This document shows, piece by piece, positions 7,327-14,042 of a stretch of 39,718 bases of DNA (positions are counted from its first letter, which is position 1; each line of letters begins with the position of its first letter). Below the pieces are notes generated by a model that ran no database searches, had not been told where the DNA came from, and saw nothing but the letters and a program-made list of their open reading frames with translations. The stretch lies in contig CALWVN010000017.1 of assembly GCA_944384995.1 (NCBI GenBank), forward strand, positions 1-39,718. Reading direction: 5' to 3'. The DNA comes from an uncultured Clostridia bacterium (GTDB taxonomy: Bacteria > Bacillota > Clostridia > Oscillospirales > Acutalibacteraceae). The position numbers and the translations under genes were made by a program.

Positions 7327-7343
7327 AGCTGTCACTCCTTTCC

Positions 7344-7368
7344 GCTTTGTGACACGATGTCATAAAGT
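7344..7368. promoter_or_regulatory. 25-bp palindrome, copy 1 (candidate parS or operator)
   Basis: Half sites GCTTTGTGACA and TGTCATAAAGT around a 3-bp centre. It lies between the pilin-like and VirB6-like genes and touches the stop codon of the former. Same motif and orientation as at 13261, 22996, 24982 and 27862. Confidence 0.75.
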
Positions 7369-7637
7369 TACCAGCCGATGATTGCCCACATGTAGACATT
7401 TGCGCCGATGCAAAGTGCAAGGCACACGCCGACGATTAGCGGCTTTACATAATCTATTTCGCCGTGATCCCTGTAATCTCGCCAACATCTAATGATTTGG
7501 ACAATCAGAACGACCAGAAGCACGGCCGAAGCAATGGGCAATACGAAATCGTTGACGACACCCATAAACTCGGATTTGATACTGTTGTCAAGAATTTGCT
7601 TCAAAGCATCGGCTATGCCGAGAGGAATATATCGCAT
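7368..7637 (-). CDS. Small two-helix membrane protein, VirB2/pilin-like (89 aa)
   Basis: Two hydrophobic helices (FVLPIASAVLLVVLIVQII and PLIVGVCLALCIGANVYMWA) joined by a polar loop, directly upstream of the VirB6-like gene. Size, topology and place match the VirB2-like/DUF3852 subunits of Gram-positive elements. The start MRYIPLG is 8 nt after AAAGGAG; an earlier GTG overlaps the ribosome binding site and was rejected. Confidence 0.65.
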   Translation of the reverse strand: MRYIPLGIADALKQILDNSIKSEFMGVVNDFVLPIASAVLLVVLIVQIIRCWRDYRDHGEIDYVKPLIVGVCLALCIGANVYMWAIIGW

Positions 7638-7650
7638 AATTAGCACTCCT

Positions 7651-8712
7651 TTACATGGTGGGGAGCATTTGGACTTCCGGCGCCTGTGCCGCAGCCATTT
7701 GCTCCCCTTGGTTGAAATTTATTAAATCGTTGATTTGTTCCGTGTATGCGGCATCGTATGCCAAGGACACGGTTTGTCCTTTTGCAAAAGCGGCGTATGA
7801 CGTGATCTCCGGCAACTGTTCCGTAAGTGCATCAAATTGTGCCTTCGGCAAATTTGTATAACCCATCGGGCGGTTTTCTGCGCGCAAAAGGGATTTCAAT
7901 TCCCTGTAACCGATGCTTTCGTCGTTGATCAGCTCCACGCTCATGTTACCGTTGGAAATCGCTGTATAATCTTTGACAAGATCATAATGGTTTTCGCGAA
8001 ACGGCACTTTTTTGAAATCACGGATCGCGCTGTGCAGAATGTGCTCGCTCGTCTGCGCATCGTGCATCAGCTCTCTTGCGGCATCAAACATTTTGGAGTC
8101 CGTTTGAAAATCCGTATTGAGCATAACAGACCAATCATATAGATTCCGAAGCTCAGCAAAATACAGCTGCCGAAGATCCCGTACATATGGGACGGCACGT
8201 GCGCGAAGCATTTGGTGATACACATCCGGGTACCTCTGCGAAAGCTCTTCTACGGTCATGGCGTATTTGTCCGAAAGCTGCTTCGCCGCTTCTAAGCTGT
8301 ACCGTTCGATATGGAAATCGAAGTTTTTGGTTGCCCGATCGCCTTGTATGCCGATTTTAGCCAGCTGCCGATTGGACGGAAAGCGGTCGAGCATATAACC
8401 CTGCTGATTTTCGGGGGCGATGCCGAACGTGTTGGCCAGAATTTGCATAGCGTCATATCGCGACGAACACGAGTGCAGAAAACGCGTCAGCTCGATCGTA
8501 TCACCGCCGTAATTTGCGTTTCCAAAATCACAAAAAGAATTGGTTTTGGTATACAGCTTGCAGGATGCCGTTTTTTCATCGCGAAGTTTGCACCAATAAT
8601 CCGATCCGACCTGTTTGAGCTCCACGCCATAGGCCTGTGCGACTTCGGCAATAGGAATGCTTTGCAGTTTTTCCGGATCATAGAAGGGTTTGGATTCAGG
8701 CGTTATCTTCAT
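7651..8712 (-). CDS. Primase-like protein with degenerate CHC2 zinc finger (353 aa)
   Basis: Residues 37-80 follow the DnaG CHC2 zinc-finger pattern: DYWCKLRDEKTASC, then NSFCDFGNANYGGDTIELTR, where C41 and C61 remain but the usual His is R44 and the last Cys is lost. The fold may persist without zinc binding. The remaining 270 residues are unrecognised and mostly helical; no TOPRIM acidic motif was seen. A role in single-strand handling after transfer is possible. Its start overlaps the end of the upstream gene by 4 bp, indicating one operon. Confidence 0.6.
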   Translation of the reverse strand: MKITPESKPFYDPEKLQSIPIAEVAQAYGVELKQVGSDYWCKLRDEKTASCKLYTKTNSFCDFGNANYGGDTIELTRFLHSCSSRYDAMQILANTFGIAPENQQGYMLDRFPSNRQLAKIGIQGDRATKNFDFHIERYSLEAAKQLSDKYAMTVEELSQRYPDVYHQMLRARAVPYVRDLRQLYFAELRNLYDWSVMLNTDFQTDSKMFDAARELMHDAQTSEHILHSAIRDFKKVPFRENHYDLVKDYTAISNGNMSVELINDESIGYRELKSLLRAENRPMGYTNLPKAQFDALTEQLPEITSYAAFAKGQTVSLAYDAAYTEQINDLINFNQGEQMAAAQAPEVQMLPTM

Positions 8713-9653
8713 CCCATAAGCACCTCCGGCGGCTGCAAAGCTGCTTCCTGTATGGCGGCATCCTGCGCCATTTCTTGCGAGAGTGCATGTTCGGAAATTT
8801 CGGCGGCGAGCAATTCAGGCGCATCGGTATGGTACACCCGCGCGCCCTGCCAGGTACCGTTATTCCCGTTGATACCGTTCATGAGCTTGATTGCCTGTCC
8901 GGGCGGACACCATGCGTGCAGATTCAGGGAATAATCATCCAGCAATGTGTCGGTAGGCTGCAGTCCGTTCGGGATTACCGTCTGCTTGGTTTCCCCATAA
9001 GCAGGAAAGAGCCTGTGTGCTGCATCAATTTGCGGAAGATGGGCATCCAGCCACTGATTCTTTTCCTGCAGCGCATACTTACTGTCCAAAACAGAGGATA
9101 AAATGTAGATCTCAAAGCGGGGATCCTGATTGAGCAGATTTACAGCATCGACCACATTTTGCTGCGGTTCAAGGGATGCAAAATAGCCCTGCTCGTATAG
9201 GTCTTCAATTTCAGCAATCGGGTTGAATTTCGCAAGCGTGCCGTCCATATCCACGAAAATACGGCGCGGCTCAATCGGCTGTGGTTCTTCAACAGGCATC
9301 TTAAGAGCGACAATTTTCCCGTCAAGGTTGATAAATTTTTCCGGCTGCCGGAACTGCTCCATATATTTCTGCATGAGGTGTTCGGGCAGGTCGGTGAAGT
9401 CTTCATCTTCGAGTCCAACGATAAAAAAGTTGCCGGAGATAATATCGACCAACTGCCCGTTGTCGTTGAAAACAGCCCGGTTCAGCGGCAAGCCGAGGAG
9501 CTTCCCTTCGTCATTGCAGACAAGCCCTACGGGTTCGGTATACGGATACACGCACTCGATCGTGCCGCCGACAGCTTTCTGCATGGGCTTCAGGTCGTTT
9601 GCAAGGTCTGTTTCATAAGGAACTTTCCCAGGTTCGACCATCAGGACTTTCAA
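8709..9653 (-). CDS. DUF3846 domain fused to HAD 5'-nucleotidase-like domain (314 aa)
   Basis: The N-terminal 100 residues (KVLMVEPGKVPYET, then GLVCNDEGKLLGLPLNRA) match the DUF3846 style of protein common in ICEs and phages. A linker leads to RRIFVDMDGTLAKFN (nucleophile D135, acid D137), the motif I of HAD phosphatases related to 5'(3')-deoxyribonucleotidases; ILSSVL may be motif II. The predicted start is TTG, 9 nt after AAAGGAGG, giving MKVLMVEPG; ATG at codon 5 is the alternative. A nucleotide-hydrolysing activity is inferred from the motif only. Confidence 0.65.
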   Translation of the reverse strand: MKVLMVEPGKVPYETDLANDLKPMQKAVGGTIECVYPYTEPVGLVCNDEGKLLGLPLNRAVFNDNGQLVDIISGNFFIVGLEDEDFTDLPEHLMQKYMEQFRQPEKFINLDGKIVALKMPVEEPQPIEPRRIFVDMDGTLAKFNPIAEIEDLYEQGYFASLEPQQNVVDAVNLLNQDPRFEIYILSSVLDSKYALQEKNQWLDAHLPQIDAAHRLFPAYGETKQTVIPNGLQPTDTLLDDYSLNLHAWCPPGQAIKLMNGINGNNGTWQGARVYHTDAPELLAAEISEHALSQEMAQDAAIQEAALQPPEVLMG

Positions 9654-9691
9654 TGCGCAATACCTCCTTTGTTTGAAAAATGGCAGAAAAA

Positions 9692-9718
9692 AGCGGCGCT
9701 GGAAAACCAAGCGCCGCC
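9692..9718 (-). terminator. Terminator after the BspA-like gene
   Basis: GC-rich stem (GCGGCGCT with AGCGCCGC) followed on the minus strand by TTTTTT. Confidence 0.8.
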
Positions 9719-9739
9719 TATATTGGGTGAGAGCGAGAG

Positions 9740-11233
9740 TCAGAGAATGACAATTCTGAACATGCTGTCAATAGTTTCATCCGGAGTGCCGTATTTGTCA
9801 ATCCATGCTTGTGCATTGTTCTCATTTACATAGAATATAACTTGGTGGTCGTGAACGCCGCCGTAAAGGGTTATGCCCAGTGATTTAGGGAAGATAGTCG
9901 AATTTGGCGTACCTAACCACGTAACACTTTCCAGATTACTGTCAAAAACTTGATCATGTGATTCCGCCGCAAACTTTTCAAAGCTTGCCGGAATGGTTAC
10001 GTTTTTTAAGGATGTACACCCCACGAACGCGCCTGTACCGATTCTCTCAATCTTTTCGCCGAGTTCAACGTTGCTTAACGAGGTGCATCCTTTGAAGCAG
10101 TTTAACGGGACAAGCGTAACTTCGCCTATTAAGGCTGCAGACTCTAACGTTTCACAATTTTCAAAAATCCCGCCAGTATCGGTGCCTCCTCTTAAATTTT
10201 CGCTTCGGACAACTACAGTTTTTAGGTTACTACAGCTCCGGAAAGCCCCCGAGTTTACAAACTGTATTGTTTCCGGGATAATAAGTGTTTCGAATCCACA
10301 GCCCTGGAAAGAGCGCATCCCAATACTATTTAATTTTTGCGGAAAGTTGATGCTTTTAAGATTGGTACACCCGGAAAACATATATTGCGGTGTTGCAGTT
10401 AAATTTTCCGGGAGGTTTACAATTTCCAAGGATGCGCAGCCAGCAAAACACATGATCTCAGCTTGAGAGATGTCATCCGTCAAATATGCACTTTCCAATG
10501 CACTACAGTTATAAAAAGCATATGCGCCGATTGATTTTACCCCGTCTTGAATTGTTGCGGATATTAAAGAGCTTTTATAGGTTTGCATTGGAGAGATTGT
10601 AGATGTTATACTCGAAGAAAAATCTGCCATCAACCCATCACTATCTTCACCATTAGCAAAGATAGTGACTTCCGTGAAGTCGTCGTTAAATTCCGCCACA
10701 ACATACTCGGGGACGGTTTTGCCGATCGCAAACAGGTGCTCGTCTGCCTCGATCTCTTCGGCGGTGTAGACCTTTTCATTGACTGAGAACGTAAAGGTCG
10801 CAGTGTCGGTATAGGCGCCTGCATACCGAGCCTTTTCATCGATTGCGGCTCCAAACGAAACCTCCACGGTATCGGACGGCTCGCCGGCTTCCTTTTGCAG
10901 AATCGTGTCGCCGGATGTGACCGCCCCATCAGCTGTGTAAAGGGTGTACGGAATCTCCACACCGTTTTTTTCTCGAAGAACGCCCGAATACTCTACTGTT
11001 GCCGAGAGTGTCGAATTGTCGGGGATTACGACATCCGTTGCAGTGATCGTATATGCGGTCACGTCCTGTTGCCCGGGCTCTGCGGCTCTGACAAAGGCAG
11101 GGATTGACGCTGTAAAGGACGCTTCCTGCGTATAGCTGATTTCAGTTTTGTCCGCTGCCAACACGGGAATAGCAGCTGTACACATCAGTATAGCTGCAAG
11201 CAGAACAGACAGGATCTTTTTTATTTTTTTCAT
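9740..11233 (-). CDS. Secreted BspA-type leucine-rich-repeat protein (497 aa)
   Basis: Signal peptide 1-26 ends in VLAADK. Residues 30-150 form a beta domain (TASIPAF, DVTAYTITATDVVIPDN, YAGAYTDTATFTFSV) also seen in the next protein upstream. From about 215 on there are BspA/TpLRR repeats of about 23 residues (VKSIGAYAFYNCSALESAYL, FAGCASLEIVNLP, FSGCTNLKSINFP, FKGCTSLSNVELG, FVGCTSLKNVTIP). Such proteins bind host or bacterial surface molecules. No LPXTG motif is present, so attachment is unknown. AGGAGG stands 12 nt before the start. Confidence 0.85.
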   Translation of the reverse strand: MKKIKKILSVLLAAILMCTAAIPVLAADKTEISYTQEASFTASIPAFVRAAEPGQQDVTAYTITATDVVIPDNSTLSATVEYSGVLREKNGVEIPYTLYTADGAVTSGDTILQKEAGEPSDTVEVSFGAAIDEKARYAGAYTDTATFTFSVNEKVYTAEEIEADEHLFAIGKTVPEYVVAEFNDDFTEVTIFANGEDSDGLMADFSSSITSTISPMQTYKSSLISATIQDGVKSIGAYAFYNCSALESAYLTDDISQAEIMCFAGCASLEIVNLPENLTATPQYMFSGCTNLKSINFPQKLNSIGMRSFQGCGFETLIIPETIQFVNSGAFRSCSNLKTVVVRSENLRGGTDTGGIFENCETLESAALIGEVTLVPLNCFKGCTSLSNVELGEKIERIGTGAFVGCTSLKNVTIPASFEKFAAESHDQVFDSNLESVTWLGTPNSTIFPKSLGITLYGGVHDHQVIFYVNENNAQAWIDKYGTPDETIDSMFRIVIL

Positions 11234-11255
11234 GGGATGATTTTACCTCCTAAGG

Positions 11256-11278
11256 CCCCGGTCGGCAGGAGACCGGGG
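11256..11278 (-). other. Hairpin between two surface-protein genes
   Basis: Perfect 8-bp stem CCCCGGTC/GACCGGGG with a 7-nt loop lies just before the ribosome binding site of the BspA-like gene and lacks a T-run on the minus strand. It may stabilise the upstream mRNA end or tune translation; it is not a clear terminator. Confidence 0.5.
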
Positions 11279-11292
11279 AAAGAATCTTGCAG

Positions 11293-11850
11293 TTAGGCTA
11301 CGGATACGTCAAATTCGACGAGATTTGTGTATGCGCCTGCATAGTCTGCCGCCTGCGTTACGCGGGCTGCGACCTTGCTGGTCGTGACAGCATCGGGATT
11401 CCCCGCAACAGCTGTCAGGATCGTGCTGCCGCTGGTAACCGCCGCCATGCTGCCGGCAGACTGCGGATTTGCTCGCAGCTCATAGGGAAGCTCGGTTGCG
11501 GTGTTGTCCGTCAGCAGAAGAACACTGTCATAGGTTGCCGAGACCGTCAGGCTGGTGCCATAGGGGATCAGCACGTCCGATGCAGTTACGTCGTACTCGG
11601 CGGGTGTGCTGTCCGGTTCGCCGGCAAGGATGTATTCGGGGATGCTTACCGTATAGGTACCCGCGATGGTGTCATCGGTGATGTCGTCGGGCGTCCCGTT
11701 GTCGGACAGTGTCGTGCCGGCCTTATAGCCAACCTGTGTGTTGCCGGTGGGATTGTCCAAGTCCAGAGCAAATGCAGGGACAGCCAGGCTGCACAGCAGC
11801 GCTGCAGCGAGCAACATAGATACGATTTTGGATGTGTTTTTCGATTTCAT
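11293..11850 (-). CDS. Small secreted surface protein (185 aa)
   Basis: Signal peptide 1-32 (IVSMLLAAALLCSLAVPAFA). The mature part is one beta domain (GTYTVSIPEYILAGEPD, YDVTASDVLIPYGTSL, ADYAGAYTNLVEFDVSV) clearly related to the N-terminal domain of the BspA-like protein downstream. The two probably arose by duplication and may interact. The start MKSKNTS follows GAAAGGA; an upstream ATG lacks a site. Function unknown. Confidence 0.75.
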   Translation of the reverse strand: MKSKNTSKIVSMLLAAALLCSLAVPAFALDLDNPTGNTQVGYKAGTTLSDNGTPDDITDDTIAGTYTVSIPEYILAGEPDSTPAEYDVTASDVLIPYGTSLTVSATYDSVLLLTDNTATELPYELRANPQSAGSMAAVTSGSTILTAVAGNPDAVTTSKVAARVTQAADYAGAYTNLVEFDVSVA

Positions 11851-11917
11851 GGGATTCAATCCTTTCAAGTAATTCATTTGAGGGTATTTATTTCCAAACC
11901 GCTTTCCTGCCAGGCGG

Positions 11918-12700
11918 TCAAGAAACCGTAAGTGCTACGTTGAGCTTGGCGGAGTTCATGGCAGCTCCGTCATCCAGCGCGTTCGTGGTAATGTAGATCA
12001 CGACATCATATGTGCCTGCATTAAAGCTATGGGTGAGATCAACTTGCCGAATCGTCTCACCCGGCGGCACCATGTCGGACTGATACAGCGTTTCATCTGT
12101 ATCCTCCAGAGCAATACGAAATGAGAAATAGCAGGAATTCCCGTCCGGGTTATGCAGATAGATCGGCAGATTCTCTGCCTGCCCGGCGGGAATGTGCCAG
12201 GACGAAAACCCGGCGATTTGGATCTGCGCACCGCTTTGCGTGGAGGCAGCAGTCGTATCCTCGCCGAGATCATCCTCGATCACCGGAGACCAGCTGCTGG
12301 TTTCCTCAACGGGCGTCTGCTCCGGCGTCCGCCCACAGAAAGAGAACACCATAAGCAGGATCAGTGCAAGCAAAATCGGCAGCAGCCAAAGCAAAAAGCG
12401 ATGGCTTTCGATGGCGATAAAATCATCGCCGCCGACGGACAAATAGCCGCGGATCGCGCTCAGCTTGTGTTTCTTTTCACGCACAAACGAAATCGGTACC
12501 CCGTTATACAGCAGGGTACCGATTTCGTCTTTTTTCTCTTTATCGTTGCGTTTGCGCCGCAGATCGGTGTAGCCACAGACAACGGGCTGTGGGTAGTCGT
12601 CGTATTCCTCTGCACTGCAATACGGGAGCTTGAGCTTTTGGCGCTCCCGGCGCAGGGTCAACGTCTTGTCGCCGGCAGGGTTAATGGTAAAAGATTTCAT
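11918..12700 (-). CDS. Single-pass membrane protein with external beta domain (260 aa)
   Basis: A cytoplasmic N-terminal part of about 100 charged residues precedes one helix (FLLWLLPILLALILLMVFSF), then an acidic Thr/Ser linker and a C-terminal beta domain (YFSFRIALEDTDETLY, MVPPGETIRQVDL, AGTYDVVIYITT). Being next to the two secreted proteins sharing a beta domain, it may anchor them. GGAGGAG stands 5 nt before the start. Codons in the cytoplasmic part contain a perfect 15-bp inverted repeat. Function unknown. Confidence 0.65.
   Translation of the reverse strand: MKSFTINPAGDKTLTLRRERQKLKLPYCSAEEYDDYPQPVVCGYTDLRRKRNDKEKKDEIGTLLYNGVPISFVREKKHKLSAIRGYLSVGGDDFIAIESHRFLLWLLPILLALILLMVFSFCGRTPEQTPVEETSSWSPVIEDDLGEDTTAASTQSGAQIQIAGFSSWHIPAGQAENLPIYLHNPDGNSCYFSFRIALEDTDETLYQSDMVPPGETIRQVDLTHSFNAGTYDVVIYITTNALDDGAAMNSAKLNVALTVS
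12487..12528. repeat. Perfect 15-bp inverted repeat inside the membrane-protein gene
   Basis: Arms 12487-12501 (ACGAAATCGGTACCC) and 12514-12528 with a 12-nt loop. On the plus strand, opposite to the gene, it is followed by CTTTTTT and would act as a terminator of antisense transcription. Confidence 0.75.
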
Positions 12701-12763
12701 GCGGTCTCCTCCAAATCTCCCTACCACGTAAAGCATGCGTTGTTGGTCTGGCAGGGGAGATTA

Positions 12764-12792
12764 AATAAAAAAAGAGCGCCGTGTGGCGCTCT
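12764..12792 (-). terminator. Terminator downstream of the spoVG-like gene
   Basis: Stem AGAGCGCC/GGCGCTCT with loop of four bases, followed on the minus strand by a run of seven T. It separates the spoVG-like gene from the surface-protein genes. Confidence 0.85.
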
Positions 12793-12831
12793 GGGTATAT
12801 TGCTGTGCACGACATGCAAAACACCTGTTTA

Positions 12832-13245
12832 TCAGTCCGGCATAGCATCATCGGGCAATGCATCAAACAGGGTCGTGACAGGCTCGTCGGAGGCACGATA
12901 AAGCACATTGTTTTCCGGGATCTCTAATTGCTCCGGCAACGGCTCGCTGTCCGCCTCCGCTTTTTGTGCATACTTTTTAAGGACGGATTTGTATTCTTGC
13001 ATGATCGCTTCGTTAAGCTCACGCCGGAACTCCGATGTAATCGGATGCACAATGTCATAATACTGCCCGCCGGCACCCTTTTTGCTTTTGGCAGAAGGCA
13101 TTGCAACGAACTTACCGCCGTATACGTTCTCCATGATTTTGATACCGTGTATAGCCAGCGAATCGTCCAAAATCACACTTGCGATACCGAGCAGGTTACT
13201 GCTCTCGTCGTTGAATAACCGGTGAAATTTAATTTGGATTTTCAT
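12832..13245 (-). CDS. spoVG: SpoVG-family regulator (137 aa)
   Basis: Core segments ASVILDDSLAIHGIKIMENV, GKFVAMPSAK, YYDIVHPITSEFRRELNEAI and MQEYKSVL align with SpoVG, a small nucleic-acid-binding regulator. It is longer than chromosomal SpoVG (about 90 aa) by an acidic C-terminal tail. ICE-borne SpoVG homologues are frequent in Clostridia and probably adjust element genes. AAAGGAGG precedes the start closely, and the 25-bp palindrome copy 2 lies just upstream, so it is a likely member of that regulon. Confidence 0.85.
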   Translation of the reverse strand: MKIQIKFHRLFNDESSNLLGIASVILDDSLAIHGIKIMENVYGGKFVAMPSAKSKKGAGGQYYDIVHPITSEFRRELNEAIMQEYKSVLKKYAQKAEADSEPLPEQLEIPENNVLYRASDEPVTTLFDALPDDAMPD

Positions 13246-13260
13246 ATGGCCTCCTTTCCC

Positions 13261-13285
13261 ACTTTATGCCGTCATGTCACAAAGT
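13261..13285. promoter_or_regulatory. 25-bp palindrome, copy 2
   Basis: Half sites ACTTTATGCC and TGTCACAAAGT around the centre; the left half is the most diverged of the five copies. It is 16 bp upstream of the spoVG-like start codon, over its probable promoter or leader. Confidence 0.75.
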
Positions 13286-13289
13286 GATA

Positions 13290-13336
13290 AAATCGGGCAG
13301 CTGCGCAAGTGCATTGACTACGCAACCGCCCGATTT
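13290..13336 (-). terminator. Terminator after the repeat-protein gene
   Basis: 9-bp outer stem (AAATCGGGC with GCCCGATTT) enclosing a large loop, followed on the minus strand by TTTTATC. Confidence 0.6.
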
Positions 13337-13362
13337 GGCTTTAATAGGAAGATTACGAAGCA

Positions 13363-14040
13363 CTAAATGAGCATGGCTTGCAGTTCGATTTCTTCTTGTG
13401 CGAACCCTGCGGCACTTTCCAAAGACTCCCGCATTTCCTGCATTTGATCAACATCGAGATCTGGATCGGCAAATGTCTTGACTTGCTCATCTGGTAGCTC
13501 TGCCTCATATCCCCGAAGGATTTCCGTCATCTGTTCTGCCGAGAATCTTGGATCGGCATACACGGCTACTTGTTGTTCGGACAAATCAAAGCGTGCAAAC
13601 CCGTCCCAAACTTTATACATTTGCTGAGCACTGAATTTCGGATCAGCGTACATTGCGATTTGAGAATCCGAAAGTCCATTGAAATACCCACAACCGATTG
13701 CGCCCATTTGTGCAGTATCAAACCGAGGGTCGGCAAGCCTTGATGCCTCATCAACGGATAACCCAGGAGTTCCGTTAAGCCAATGGAATAAAGTGTTCAT
13801 CTGATCGGCGCTGAATTTTGGATCTGCAAAGATGCCAATCTGCTCTTGCGATAAGCCAGCCTGCAGGCCTTCTCGAATAGCTGCCATTTGTTCGGCATTG
13901 AATCTCGCATCCGCATACATTGAAATTTGGCCTTTGGAAAGCCCGCTCGAACAGCCCCAATGGATTTGAAACTGCTGTTGTTCGTTAAGCTGTATGCTTT
14001 TACGCTCCAAGTGTCGAATAAACCTATGGGAGTTCACCAT
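13363..14040 (-). CDS. Repeat protein with six ADPxFxxxQM motifs (225 aa)
   Basis: After about 30 residues come six tandem units of roughly 30 aa, each with GLSxxQIxxYADPxFxxxQM then a short helix (for example GLSQEQIGIFADPKFSADQM and DLSEQQVAVYADPRFSAEQM). The hydrophobic spacing predicts an alpha-helical solenoid. There is no signal peptide or membrane helix, so it is cytoplasmic. The start MVNSHRF follows AAGGAGAG. It lies 2 bp downstream of the adhesin gene. I do not recognise a function; repeat proteins of this type occur in ICEs and would suit protein binding. Confidence 0.65.
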   Translation of the reverse strand: MVNSHRFIRHLERKSIQLNEQQQFQIHWGCSSGLSKGQISMYADARFNAEQMAAIREGLQAGLSQEQIGIFADPKFSADQMNTLFHWLNGTPGLSVDEASRLADPRFDTAQMGAIGCGYFNGLSDSQIAMYADPKFSAQQMYKVWDGFARFDLSEQQVAVYADPRFSAEQMTEILRGYEAELPDEQVKTFADPDLDVDQMQEMRESLESAAGFAQEEIELQAMLI

Positions 14041-14042
14041 GC

